From assembly GCA_016795295.1 (NCBI GenBank), contig JAEUHP010000205.1:62001-126000 (forward strand): a stretch of 64,000 nt of DNA. Reading direction: 5' to 3'. The notes below the pieces were generated by a model. It ran no database searches and had not been told where the DNA came from. It saw only the letters and a program-made list of their open reading frames with translations. Position numbers and translations under genes: made by a program. The number at the start of each line of letters is the position of its first letter. The first letter of the stretch is position 1. Origin of the DNA: Planctomycetota bacterium (GTDB lineage Bacteria; Planctomycetota; UBA1135; UBA2386). This document shows, one piece after another, positions 1 to 8,635 of the stretch.

Positions 1-1
1 C

Positions 2-985
2 TACCGAACCAGCATCTTCGAGCCTGCAGTGTGGGTCGGTTGGTGCTCCGTGTCGGGGTTGGCCGTGGCTGGTCTGCTGCCCGGCCGTGGGGTGTGCCTG
101 CGCCGGCTCGGCGTGGCATTCGCCGGAGTGCTGGCGCTGCCCTGGATCGTGGTACCGCTCAACATGCCGCTCGCGGAGCACCGGCTGTATGGGCCGGCTC
201 TGGGCGTGCTGGTGGCGCTGCTGCCGTGGGGCGTTCGGCTGGCCCGCGCCTGGCCGCGTCGGTGGGCGCTGCAGCCGCGCCACGGGGTCATGGTCCTCGG
301 TTGCTGCGGCTTGGTCGCCAGCACCGCGCGCAGCCTCGACTACCGCGACGAACGGCACCTGTGGCGAACCGTGCTCGCCGAGCGGCCGACCGCGTGGCGG
401 GCCTGGTGGGGGCTTGGTGCCGCCGAGTTGCGTGCCGGCCAAGTGGAGGCCGCGGTCCCGGCGCTGCAGCAGGCCCACAACCTGTACCCCGAGCACTACG
501 ACGTGCTGCGCAACTACGTCGAAGCGCTGGTTTGGCTGCCGCTCGAACAGCAGCGGCCGTTCGCGGCCGTGGTGGCGGCCGAACGCTTCGCCGCAGCCGG
601 TCCGCGGGATCCATGGGCGCGTACGCTGCTCGCCGAGGCACAGATTCAGGTCGCCCGTGCCACTGGTTCGGCCGATTGGTCGAACGTCGCGGAGCGCACC
701 GCGTTGTCGTGTCTCGAGATCGCTCCGGCGAAGGCCCTGGTCTACCGCACCGCGGCGGCGGCTTGCCGGGTGCGTGGGGACTTCGCGGCTGCGTTGGCCC
801 ACCTGGACCAGAGTCTCGCGCGCGGGCTGGCCGCGGTGGCGGTGCGCGTCGACCGCGCGGCGGTGTTGCGCGATCTGGGCCGCATTCGCGACGCCGATCG
901 CGAACTGCAACGGGCGCAGATGCAGGCGCCCGGGGATCCGATGGTGTTGCACGCCCTGCAGCAGGCCGCGCGCCCGATGCGCTGA
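2..985 (+). CDS. C-terminal part of a membrane protein with TPR repeats (TMTC/glycosyltransferase-like), 5' end outside window
   Basis: The reading frame is open from the first bases of the window, so the start lies upstream. The visible part begins with hydrophobic segments, then the motif PLNMPLAEHRLYGPALG. This resembles the AEHRLY signature after the membrane region of TMTC-type and related bacterial TPR glycosyltransferases (family knowledge). From about residue 110 the chain is soluble, Ala/Arg/Leu-rich and helical, with TPR-like repeats such as AWRAWWGLGAAELRAGQVEAAVPALQQAHNLYP up to the end. The likely role is membrane-bound sugar transfer or a scaffold for it, but the catalytic half is not in the window. 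It converges on the TatD gene with a 21-base gap. Confidence 0.6.
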   Translation, partial: YRTSIFEPAVWVGWCSVSGLAVAGLLPGRGVCLRRLGVAFAGVLALPWIVVPLNMPLAEHRLYGPALGVLVALLPWGVRLARAWPRRWALQPRHGVMVLGCCGLVASTARSLDYRDERHLWRTVLAERPTAWRAWWGLGAAELRAGQVEAAVPALQQAHNLYPEHYDVLRNYVEALVWLPLEQQRPFAAVVAAERFAAAGPRDPWARTLLAEAQIQVARATGSADWSNVAERTALSCLEIAPAKALVYRTAAAACRVRGDFAAALAHLDQSLARGLAAVAVRVDRAAVLRDLGRIRDADRELQRAQMQAPGDPMVLHALQQAARPMR

Positions 986-1006
986 GCGGATCTGCAGCGG
1001 CGCGCT

Positions 1007-1753
1007 TCAGCCGAACAGTCGCACCGCGTTGGTGAACGTGAGTTCGGCTGCGTCGTGCCAGCTCAGGCCGCGCACCTCGGCCAGGGTCGACAGCGTGTGC
1101 AGCACGAAGGCCGGTTCATTGCGTTTGCCGCGCTGCGGTTGCGGCGCGAGGAACGGCGCGTCGGTTTCGACCAGGACGGCGGCGGCCGGGGCGAAAGCCG
1201 CCGCGTCCCGCAGTGCCTGGTTCTTCGGGTAGGTGAGGGGCCCGGCGAACGAGAGCAACAGGCCCAGGTCGAGGGCTGTGCGCGCTTCGGGAATGCCGCC
1301 AGCGAAGCAGTGCATGACACCCCGCACCGGTGCGTGGCCGCGCAGCAGGGCGAACAGCGGCGCGAAGGCGTCGCGGCAGTGCAGCACCACCGGCAGGTTC
1401 AGTTCGCGGGCGAGCTCGAGGTGCGCGTGCAGGGCGGCTTCCTGTTCGGCCAGTGGCGTCCGGTCGCGGAAACAATCGAGGCCGGTCTCGCCGATCGCGG
1501 CGCAGCCGGGGCGACGTGCCAGGTTGGCGATGGTGGGCCACTCGGCGGCGAAGCGGGTTGCGTCGTTGGGGTGCAGGCCGGCGCTCCAGCGCACCCCGGG
1601 CAAGTGGGCCAGCTCGCTGGCGCGGGTGCTGTTCGCCGCATCGGTGCCGACGCACAGCATCGCCGTCACTCCGGCGGCGACCGCACGACGGTGCTCCTCG
1701 ACCGGATCCTGGCCGTCGTAGCCGAGATGGCAGTGCGTGTCGTAAGCGCGCAT
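1007..1753 (-). CDS. tatD: TatD family metal-dependent hydrolase (DNase)
   Basis: 248 residues, a normal TatD length. The metal ligands of the family are all visible: H7 and H9 in DTHCHL, E89 in IGETGLD, H125 in VLHCRD, H148 in GVMHCF and D198 in VETDAPFL. The fold is a TIM barrel of the amidohydrolase type, and relatives are cytosolic 3'-5' DNases or phosphoesterases. Which substrate this copy uses cannot be read from sequence. A TAGAGT hexamer ends six bases before the ATG (1760-1765) and there is no Shine-Dalgarno sequence, so it may be translated from a leaderless mRNA. It is divergent from the PH-domain pair. Confidence 0.93.
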   Translation of the reverse strand: MRAYDTHCHLGYDGQDPVEEHRRAVAAGVTAMLCVGTDAANSTRASELAHLPGVRWSAGLHPNDATRFAAEWPTIANLARRPGCAAIGETGLDCFRDRTPLAEQEAALHAHLELARELNLPVVLHCRDAFAPLFALLRGHAPVRGVMHCFAGGIPEARTALDLGLLLSFAGPLTYPKNQALRDAAAFAPAAAVLVETDAPFLAPQPQRGKRNEPAFVLHTLSTLAEVRGLSWHDAAELTFTNAVRLFG

Positions 1754-1759
1754 CGGCGA

Positions 1760-1765
1760 ACTCTA
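1760..1765 (-). promoter_or_regulatory. -10-like element TAGAGT of the TatD gene
   Basis: On the minus strand TAGAGT is followed by six bases and then the ATG at 1753. Transcription would start at or next to the start codon. It fits the TANNNT pattern seen at other genes of the window. No -35 is evident. Confidence 0.5.
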
Positions 1766-1830
1766 CGGCTGGGCCACCGCGAACGCGATCCTGGCTTGCA
1801 GGCGAGCAGGCGTTCCGGCACGCTCGCTCC

Positions 1831-2337
1831 ATGCCTTCTGCCTCCACGCCGGTGCCGGTGCCGTCCGAGCGGTTGCGCCCCGCCGTGGTGTGGTGGTGGT
1901 GGTGCACCGAAGGGGTCGTGGCGATGGTCATGGTGGGGCTCGCGTTCTGGCTCTTGCGGCCGTGGCTGGCCGAGCACTGGTCGGCCTGGTCGCCCGGCCT
2001 GGACCTGGCGCTCCGCGCGGCGCTTGGGGTCTGGCTGCTGGCCAACCTGCTCGCGCCGCCGCTGCAGTACGTGCGTTGGCGGTTCTGCTACGACGGCGAC
2101 CTGCTGGTGCTCCGCCACGGCGTGCTGTTCGTGGCCGAACGGATCGTGCCGGTGCGGCGCATGCAGCACGTGGATCTGCTGCGCGGACCGGTGGAACGGC
2201 TGTTCGGGTTGGCCACGCTGGTGGTGCACACCGCCGGCGACGATGGCGCCACGTTCCGGGTGCCAGGACTCGCTGTGGCGCGCGCCCAGGAGCTGCGCGA
2301 TCGCATCCTCGAGGCGCGCGGCGATGGCCGACGTTGA
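1831..2337 (+). CDS. YdbS-like membrane protein with one bacterial PH domain
   Basis: 168 residues. Two hydrophobic segments (about residues 15-45 and 55-75) are followed by a bPH2 domain with the typical core RHGVLFVAERIVPVRRMQHVDL and a later FGLATLVVHTAG. This is the layout of Bacillus YdbS: two membrane helices, then a cytoplasmic PH domain. The ATG overlaps no upstream gene and was chosen because the segment before it has no membrane or PH signal. Its 3' end overlaps the next gene by 14 bases, and the two form the YdbS/YdbT pair found in many bacteria. The function is unknown; a role in the envelope or in resistance to antimicrobial peptides has been suggested for relatives. Confidence 0.85.
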   Translation: MPSASTPVPVPSERLRPAVVWWWWCTEGVVAMVMVGLAFWLLRPWLAEHWSAWSPGLDLALRAALGVWLLANLLAPPLQYVRWRFCYDGDLLVLRHGVLFVAERIVPVRRMQHVDLLRGPVERLFGLATLVVHTAGDDGATFRVPGLAVARAQELRDRILEARGDGRR

Positions 2338-3997
2338 CGACGCGTCCAGGCCGGCGCCGGCCGATCGAGTGGCTGCCGACTCGGGTGCTCCTGAGTCGGG
2401 CACGGCGCCCGCCGGAGCCCAAGAGCCTCGCGCTCGGCAAGGAGCAGAACCGGGTGCTGCTCCCGCGCTGGCGCCCGAACCGGCGGCCGCGGCTGCGGCG
2501 GCGCCGGTGTTGGCCCGTGGCCAGCTGCACCCGGCCATTCTGCTGTTGCAGCTGTTCACCGTGCTGCGCGGTCTGTTCCTGCCGGTGTTGCTGGGCGTGT
2601 GGGTGGCGCCCTGGTTCTTGGCCGTCGCCGGGTTGCTGCTGCTGGTGCAGATGGGGGCGGCGCTGTTGCGGTTCGTGACCCTCGAGTATGCGCTGACCGC
2701 CGACGAGCTGCGGGTGCGCGAAGGTCTGCTGCACCGGCAGGAGCGCCGCATCCCCCTCGACCGCGTCCAGGATCTCGGCTTCGAATCCTCGCTGCTGCGC
2801 CGCGCCTTGGGGCTGGTGGTGGTGCAGGTCGAGACGGCTTCGGGCAAGGGTGTCGAAGTGCGCCTCGATGCGCTGGGCACCGCCGCGGCCGAACATCTGC
2901 GCGCGGTGCTGCTGGCGGCGCGCGATCGCGGCGCTGCGGCCCCGCCGGCCGCTGCGGCGGACGAGCGCCCGACGGACGCGCCAGCCGCTCCCCAAGTGCT
3001 GCAATGGCTGGTGCATCGCACCAGCGCCACCGCTCTGTGGTGGCGCGGCGTGACCGACCTGCGGCTGTCGGCGTTCCTGGTGCTGGGCTTCAGTGCGCTG
3101 GAACTGGCCGACCGCCTCGGCCTGCGCGGCAGCGTGCGTGGCGTCGTGCGCGGCGCTTCGGATTGGCTCGGTCGACTGCCGCCGCTGGTGCTCGCCACGG
3201 TGCTGGTGCTGGCGCTCGTGGTGGTGCTCGGTTTTGGCGTGGTCACCAGCACCTGCAGCAGCTTCGTGCAGTTCTTCGGCTTCGAACTGTGGCTGTCGGG
3301 TGACGTGTTGCAGCGGCGCTATGGGTTGTTGACCACCCGGCAGAAAGTCCTGCCGCGGGTGCGCATCCAGCGCGTGGCCCTCGAGCAGACGTGGTTGCGT
3401 TGGCTCGCTGGCCTCGCGGTGGTCAAGGCGGATTCGGCAGGCGGCAGTCGTGCCGAGGGCGAAGACCAGGCATCCGGCTTCGACGTGGTGGTGCCGCTGG
3501 CGGAGCTGCAGGCCACCATGGCGTTGCTGCCGGCGCTGTTGCCCGGCTTCGAACGCGAAGTGCTGGTCTATCGATCCGGCAGCCCTCGCCTGGTGGCACG
3601 CACGGCCCTCCAAGGGGTGGTGTTGGCGTCCGTGCTGGCTGCTCTGCTGGTTCCGGGGCTCGGTCCCGCCGGTTGGTTCGCCTTCACCCTGGTCCCGGTG
3701 TCGGGGTTGCTGGGGGTCCTGGTGTATCGCAAGCTCGGCTACGCCCTCGGCGACGCGCACGTGGCCCTGCGTCAGGGAGTGTTCGGCCTGTTCCACACGT
3801 TCGTGCCGACCGCCAAGATCCAGGCGGTGGTGGTCCGCCAGGGTCCGTTCGAGCAGTGCTTCGGCTTGGCCTCGCTCGCCGTGCACGTGGCTGGTGGTGC
3901 CTCGACCACGTTGCCACACCTCTTGCTCGCCGACGCCCGGGCCCTGGCCGCCGAGCTCGCGCAGCGAGCTGCGGTGGCGGCGGCCGCGGACTGGTGA
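2324..3997 (+). CDS. YdbT-like membrane protein with repeated bacterial PH domains
   Basis: 557 residues. A disordered Ala/Pro/Glu-rich N-terminus (about 1-60) is followed by two hydrophobic segments and a first bPH2 domain with VREGLLHRQERRIPLDRVQDL and GLVVVQVETASG. A linker and two more helices precede a second bPH2 domain (QRRYGLLTTRQKVLPRVRIQRV), and a further membrane pair precedes a third (LRQGVFGLFHTFVPTAKIQAV). Three PH domains alternating with membrane pairs is the YdbT/YdbS-partner architecture. The start overlaps the previous gene by 14 bases, so the pair is translationally coupled. The acidic and Pro-rich N-terminal tail is longer than in typical relatives. The function is unknown. 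Confidence 0.87.
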   Translation: MADVDDASRPAPADRVAADSGAPESGTAPAGAQEPRARQGAEPGAAPALAPEPAAAAAAAPVLARGQLHPAILLLQLFTVLRGLFLPVLLGVWVAPWFLAVAGLLLLVQMGAALLRFVTLEYALTADELRVREGLLHRQERRIPLDRVQDLGFESSLLRRALGLVVVQVETASGKGVEVRLDALGTAAAEHLRAVLLAARDRGAAAPPAAAADERPTDAPAAPQVLQWLVHRTSATALWWRGVTDLRLSAFLVLGFSALELADRLGLRGSVRGVVRGASDWLGRLPPLVLATVLVLALVVVLGFGVVTSTCSSFVQFFGFELWLSGDVLQRRYGLLTTRQKVLPRVRIQRVALEQTWLRWLAGLAVVKADSAGGSRAEGEDQASGFDVVVPLAELQATMALLPALLPGFEREVLVYRSGSPRLVARTALQGVVLASVLAALLVPGLGPAGWFAFTLVPVSGLLGVLVYRKLGYALGDAHVALRQGVFGLFHTFVPTAKIQAVVVRQGPFEQCFGLASLAVHVAGGASTTLPHLLLADARALAAELAQRAAVAAAADW

Positions 3998-4054
3998 GGG
4001 TGTGCACGGGGGACGTCGCGGCGTGGCCGAGGCGCCGCTCGCGGCCGAGTCGGT

Positions 4055-5710
4055 TCAGACGGGCTTGCGCAGGCGCGCGAACTGCCAGCGCGACAGCCAC
4101 AGGCATGGCAGCGCCACCAGCAGTGCGTAGGCCCAGGCGACCCCGACGGCCACATCCAGCAGCCGCTCCGCCTCGGCCGGGCTGGCCAGCCGCAGCCGTT
4201 CGCTGCACCAGAAGCCGCCCGCCGCCAGTGGCGCCACCAGCAGTTCGAACAGCAGCACCAGCAGCAGCGCGGCACCGAGGTTGCGCCCTGGGCTCGCGCG
4301 ACCCGTCAGGTGCGGGCGCAGCAGCGGCGGCGACGTGCCGACCACGGCCAGGGCGGACAGGGCCAACAAGGTCCCGGGCAGAGCGAACAGGAGGTAACGC
4401 CCGAGTACTGGGGGCGTGGCGCCGAGGCGCGTACCGCCAGCCGCGGCCACGAGCAGCAGTGGCCAGGCGAGCAAGCAGCCGGTGGCCAGCAGTTTGCCGC
4501 CCAGAATGGCACCGCTCGGCGCGGGTGCTGCGCTGAGCAGGGGCCAAGGTGCGGCATCGCCGGCCGCGAAGCGCGCCAAGTGGCCGTACAAGGCCAGCAA
4601 CACCGCGAGGAACCACAGCACCAGCAGGGCGCCGAGCTGGCGCAGGTCCGGAGGCACGCTGCGCAGTTCCAGCAAACCGGCGATGCCGACGCGCTGTTGG
4701 GCCAACGCCAGCACCATGGCGCCGTAGAGCAGCAGGCCCAGCAGGGCGCCCGGCTGGCGCAGCACCTGGCCGAGTTCTTTGGCCAGGAACGTGCGCCACA
4801 GCTGCGGCGCAGGGCTGCGCGCGCGGCGTCGTCCGGCGCGGCTGCTGCCGCTGCCCTGGTAGTTCTCGACGGCGCGCGGATGCAGGTGCGCCAGCAACCA
4901 GAAGCCGAGCACGGACCCCGCGAGCCAGCCACCCGTGCGGGCCAGGGCCGACGCCAGGGGTCGCATTCCGGCCGGGCCGTCGGTGTGGCACGCCGCCACC
5001 AGCAGGTCGGCGGCGCTGCTCAGGGTCCAGGGCTGCCGGGCCGCTGCCGTGGCCAAGGGCACCGGATCGAGGCCGCGTGGGCCTTGGCTCGCAGTGAAGC
5101 CGAGCACCAGCCACAACGAGAAGCCGAGCGAAGCGGCGGCCGCCGCCGCCGCCAACACGTAGCGCAGCCAGCGCCCGCTGCAGTAGCGCACCAACAGCAG
5201 TTGCGCGCCGAGCAGGGCACTCAGCAACGGGACGGTCGCCGCGGCGAGTGCCAAGGGCAGCAGTGCCTGCGCCGAGCCGGGCGCTCCGGCGTGCCGCAGC
5301 ACCAGCCACAGGCCTGGGCCAGCCAGGGCCGCGGCCCACAGCCAGGCGGTGGCCACTGCGCGCAGCCACACCTGCAGGGCTGGTCGCCAGGCCGGCAGCG
5401 GTGCGGCCCGCCACAGGTCGAGTTCGGGTGCGGCGAACAGCTGCCGCTGCGCCAACGACAGGCCGAGCCAGCTCGCGGCGATCGGACACGGTCCGAGCGC
5501 CAGCAGCAGCATGCCGCGCAGGGTCTCGCCGTCGGTGGTCTGGTGCAGCAGGCGCAAGAGGCGCGGTTGCTCCAGCAGCGCCGCGAACGTCCAGTGCGAC
5601 ATTGCGCCGAGCAGGCACAACCCCAGCAACGTGCCGAACAGCACCCGCCGGCCGGGTGCGGTGCCGACCAGGTTGCCACACAGCCACAGGTCAGCGCGCA
5701 GCAGGGTCAT
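4055..5710 (-). CDS. ABC-2 type exporter permease, large polytopic membrane protein
   Basis: 551 residues with about twelve hydrophobic segments in two groups, separated by a basic loop near residues 285-310 (SRAGRRRARSP). The first residues (LLRADLWLCGNLV) look like the amphipathic entry helix of ABC-2 permeases. Its start overlaps the stop of the ATPase gene by 20 bases, so the two are translationally coupled and should form one exporter. I do not recognise a substrate-specific family. The two halves could act as a fused dimer. It is the last gene of the exoA-ATPase-permease operon and converges on the PH-domain gene. Confidence 0.75.
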   Translation of the reverse strand: MTLLRADLWLCGNLVGTAPGRRVLFGTLLGLCLLGAMSHWTFAALLEQPRLLRLLHQTTDGETLRGMLLLALGPCPIAASWLGLSLAQRQLFAAPELDLWRAAPLPAWRPALQVWLRAVATAWLWAAALAGPGLWLVLRHAGAPGSAQALLPLALAAATVPLLSALLGAQLLLVRYCSGRWLRYVLAAAAAAASLGFSLWLVLGFTASQGPRGLDPVPLATAAARQPWTLSSAADLLVAACHTDGPAGMRPLASALARTGGWLAGSVLGFWLLAHLHPRAVENYQGSGSSRAGRRRARSPAPQLWRTFLAKELGQVLRQPGALLGLLLYGAMVLALAQQRVGIAGLLELRSVPPDLRQLGALLVLWFLAVLLALYGHLARFAAGDAAPWPLLSAAPAPSGAILGGKLLATGCLLAWPLLLVAAAGGTRLGATPPVLGRYLLFALPGTLLALSALAVVGTSPPLLRPHLTGRASPGRNLGAALLLVLLFELLVAPLAAGGFWCSERLRLASPAEAERLLDVAVGVAWAYALLVALPCLWLSRWQFARLRKPV

Positions 5711-6485
5711 CGGCGCGTGGTTCGATGGGGGCCGCCGTGGCCTGCAAGAACACGTCCTCGAGCGAGGCGCCGCCGGCTGCGGCGCGCAGTTCCGCCGGCA
5801 GGCCCTCGGCGCGCAGGGTGCCGCCGTGCAGGATGCCGAGCCGATGGCACAAGACCTCGGCGGTTTCCAGCACGTGCGTGCTGCACAGGATCGCGGTGCC
5901 GCGCTGGCTCTCGGCGCGCAGCAGGTCCTTCAGCCGGCGCACACTGAGCGGGTCGAGGCCGGTGGTCGGCTCGTCGAGCAGCAGGACGCGCGGGTTGGTC
6001 GCCAGCACCGCCGCCAGGTGCACCTTCTTGCGAGTGCCGTGCGAGTAGCTGCGGCAGGGTTCGTCGAGCTGCTCGGTGAGCTGCAAGGCGTCGCACAGCG
6101 CCGCGAGCCGGCGGTCGCGCAGCTCCCGCGGCACGCCCCACAGGTTGCCGACCAGAGCGCCGTGTTGGCGCCCGGTCAGGTGGTCGTAGAGCGGCGGCGT
6201 GTCGAGCACCACGCCAAGGCACTGCTGCACGGCGCGGCGGTCGCTGTGCAGGTCGTGCCCGCCGATCCGCACCACACCCGCCGACGGCCGCAGCAACCCG
6301 GCGAGCATGCGGATGGTGGTGGTCTTGCCGGCCCCGTTCTGGCCCAAGAAGCCGTAGATCTCCCCGGGTTGCACGGCGAGGTGCAGGTGCCGCACGGCCC
6401 AACGACCGTCGAACTGCCGGCCCAGGTCCGTGGCGAGGATCGCGGCGTCCGAGGCTCTGGGCGAGCCGCCCGGGTCGGCACTCAT
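5691..6485 (-). CDS. ABC transporter ATP-binding protein of an ABC-2 exporter
   Basis: 264 residues. Walker A is GQNGAGKT (48-55), Walker B is LLLDEP (168-173) and the switch histidine is in STHVLETAE. The signature is YSHGTRKK and not LSGGQ, as is usual in ABC-2/CcmA-like ATPases such as the NatA and BcrA types. The ATG overlaps the exoA stop as ATGA, and the 3' end overlaps the permease start. These overlaps make the three genes one transcription unit. The ATPase powers the large permease next to it; the cargo is unknown (drug, lipid or Na+ in relatives). Confidence 0.9.
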   Translation of the reverse strand: MSADPGGSPRASDAAILATDLGRQFDGRWAVRHLHLAVQPGEIYGFLGQNGAGKTTTIRMLAGLLRPSAGVVRIGGHDLHSDRRAVQQCLGVVLDTPPLYDHLTGRQHGALVGNLWGVPRELRDRRLAALCDALQLTEQLDEPCRSYSHGTRKKVHLAAVLATNPRVLLLDEPTTGLDPLSVRRLKDLLRAESQRGTAILCSTHVLETAEVLCHRLGILHGGTLRAEGLPAELRAAAGGASLEDVFLQATAAPIEPRADDPAAR

Positions 6486-7264
6486 GCTGGGGCCTCGTCG
6501 CGGAAGATCGCCGTCACCGGCACGTGGTCGCTCGGGCTCTTGTGGTGGCGCAGTTCCTTGTGCACCACCACCCCGGTGCAGCGCTGTGCGGCGGCCCGGG
6601 TGCCGAACACGTAGTCGATGCGCAGCCCGTCGTCGGCTGCCGCGGCGTTGGCCCGGTAGTGCCACCACGTGTAGATGCCACCCTCGCTGCGGAACTCGCG
6701 CAGCAGGTCGACCAGGGGGAACGCCAACACGGTGCGCATGGCCTGCCGTTCGGCGTCCGAGCAGAGGATGCGACCGCGCCACCACGCCGGGTCGTGCACG
6801 TCGCGGTCGTCGAGGGCCACGTTGCAATCGCCCAGCACCACCAGCAGCTCGTCGGCGGCGCAGCGCTGGTCGAGCAGCATGCGCAGGCGGCGCAGCCAGT
6901 CGAGTTTGTGGCGGTACTTGTCGGTGCCCACGTCCTGCCCGTTGGGCACGTACAGATCGAGCACGCGCACGCCCCGCACGGTCGCCCCGAGGACCCGCCG
7001 CTCCGCGTCCGGCGGGTCGTCGGGCAGGCCGCGCCACACGTCGGTGATCGGGTCCCGGGCCAGGATCGCCACCCCGTTGTAGGCCTTCTGGCCCCAATAC
7101 GCGACTTCGTAGCCCTCGTCCTCCAACACGGTGCGCGGAAACAGGTGGTCCTCGACCTTGGTCTCCTGCAGGCACAGCACGTCGGGGGCCTCGGCGCGCA
7201 AGAAGTCGACGACATGGGTGAGTCGCGCGCGCAGGCCGTTCACGTTCCAGGTGGTGATCTTCAT
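6482..7264 (-). CDS. xth: Exodeoxyribonuclease III
   Basis: 260 residues, normal for ExoIII/ExoA. It starts with MKITTWNVNGLRARL, the invariant N-terminus of the family, with N7. E34 in LCLQETK binds the metal. LDLYVPNGQD holds the active-site tyrosine, LGDCNVA the Asp/Asn pair, and the C-terminal SDHVPVTAIF the catalytic Asp-His. It cuts DNA at abasic sites and degrades 3' ends in base excision repair. I chose the ATG at 7264 over an upstream one because the family begins exactly there. It is the first gene of a three-gene operon with an ABC exporter, an unusual partner for a repair enzyme. Confidence 0.96.
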   Translation of the reverse strand: MKITTWNVNGLRARLTHVVDFLRAEAPDVLCLQETKVEDHLFPRTVLEDEGYEVAYWGQKAYNGVAILARDPITDVWRGLPDDPPDAERRVLGATVRGVRVLDLYVPNGQDVGTDKYRHKLDWLRRLRMLLDQRCAADELLVVLGDCNVALDDRDVHDPAWWRGRILCSDAERQAMRTVLAFPLVDLLREFRSEGGIYTWWHYRANAAAADDGLRIDYVFGTRAAAQRCTGVVVHKELRHHKSPSDHVPVTAIFRDEAPA

Positions 7265-7383
7265 GCCGGAGGGGGGTAGCGGCATTGAAGCGCCGCGCCG
7301 GCCCGGCACCAGCCGGGACCCGGTCTTGGCCGACCTGCGTCGAGGCGCTTGCCGCCCGGTGCCGCCCGAGCTGCAATGGGACG

Positions 7384-8634
7384 ATGGCTCGGACTGCCCG
7401 GTTGCTCCTGGTTCCTCTCCTGCTCGCGGCTGCCTGTGCGCATCGTGCGCATTTCGTCGCCACCGCCACCGACCACCAGCTGCCGCTCGCGGCGGTGGCC
7501 GCCGACTTGGCCCGTGCCGACGTGGTGGTGCTCGGGGAGTTGCACGACCAGGCCGCGGTGCATGCCGCGCACCAGGAACTGGTCACGGCGCTGCACAGCC
7601 GGCGCCCGGACCTGGTGCTGGCCTTCGAGATGTTCGAACGCGACGTGCAGACGGCTCTGCTGCAGTACGTGAACGGGTTGTCCAGCGAGCGCGAGTTCCT
7701 GGCGCGCAGCCGCCCCTGGTCCAACTATGCGACCGACTACCGGCCGCTGGTCGAGTTCGCCCGGGCCGAGCGCCTGTCGGTGCTGGCCGCGAACGCGCCG
7801 CGGCCCCTGTGCGCCAAAGTCGCGCAGACGGGCTTGGCGGCGGTGGCCGGCGACCCGCACGTGGCGCGCGAGGTACACGCGCCCGAAGACGCGGACTACG
7901 CCGCCTTCGCCGCCATGATGCAGGGGCATTTGGGCACCGGCACGCCCGAACGGCTGCGCCGCATGTACGAAGCGCAGTGCCTCAAGGACGACACCATGGC
8001 CGAGACCCTGGTCGACTACCTGCGCAGCGCGCGCGCCGCGGGGCGGCGGCCGCTGGTGGTCCTGGTGGTGGGCAAAGGACACAGTGACGAACGCCGCGGC
8101 GTGGTGCAGCGCATCGCCCGGCGCGAACCGGAGCTGGCCGTGCGCGTGCTCTCGTGTGAGGTGGTGGCCGACCTCGACGAAACTCGGTACCGGGCCTCGC
8201 GCGAGGTCGCCGACTACGTGGTGGTGGTGGAACGGAGCTCGGCGCCGCCGGCACCGCCAGCGGTGCCCAGCATGGCACCGACCGAACCGGCCGCCGCGAG
8301 CGCTCGGGTGGTGGCGGAGTCGGCCGCATCGGCACCAGCACCGGCCGACGCCGCGCCGAACGACGCCCGGCCCGCGCTCGGTCTGATGCCGGACTACGGG
8401 GCCGAAGGCGCTGGCGTGCGGGTGCAAGCCGTGCGTCCGGGTGGGCCCGCGGAGCGCGCTGGCCTGCAGGACGGCGACGTGGTGGTCGCGATCGCCGGCC
8501 GCGAGGTCGCCGACGTGGGCGAATACACGGCCCTGCTCGACAGCTTGCAGATCGGCAGCGAAGTCGCGGTGCGGGTGCGGCGCGGCGCGAGCGAGCACGA
8601 ATTCAAGGTGCGCATCGGCGCACGGAGCCGCTGA
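7384..8634 (+). CDS. ChaN family lipoprotein fused to a C-terminal PDZ domain
   Basis: 416 residues. A signal peptide ends in the lipobox LLAAAC (C18), so the mature protein is probably lipid-anchored. Residues about 30-280 match the ChaN/DUF399 fold (haem-binding uptake related): VVLGELHDQAAVH, FEMFERDVQ, PWSNYATDYRPLVEFAR and VVGKGHSDERRGV. A Pro/Ala-rich linker (about 290-335) leads to a PDZ domain (about 345-416) with GAGVRVQAVRPGGPAERAGL and GDVVVAIAGREV. The ATG at 7384 is chosen because it starts the signal peptide. A PDZ domain suggests that it binds peptide tails or a protease partner in the envelope. The stop lies one base before the next ATG, so the two genes are probably co-transcribed. 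Confidence 0.85.
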   Translation: MARTARLLLVPLLLAAACAHRAHFVATATDHQLPLAAVAADLARADVVVLGELHDQAAVHAAHQELVTALHSRRPDLVLAFEMFERDVQTALLQYVNGLSSEREFLARSRPWSNYATDYRPLVEFARAERLSVLAANAPRPLCAKVAQTGLAAVAGDPHVAREVHAPEDADYAAFAAMMQGHLGTGTPERLRRMYEAQCLKDDTMAETLVDYLRSARAAGRRPLVVLVVGKGHSDERRGVVQRIARREPELAVRVLSCEVVADLDETRYRASREVADYVVVVERSSAPPAPPAVPSMAPTEPAAASARVVAESAASAPAPADAAPNDARPALGLMPDYGAEGAGVRVQAVRPGGPAERAGLQDGDVVVAIAGREVADVGEYTALLDSLQIGSEVAVRVRRGASEHEFKVRIGARSR

Positions 8635-8635
8635 C

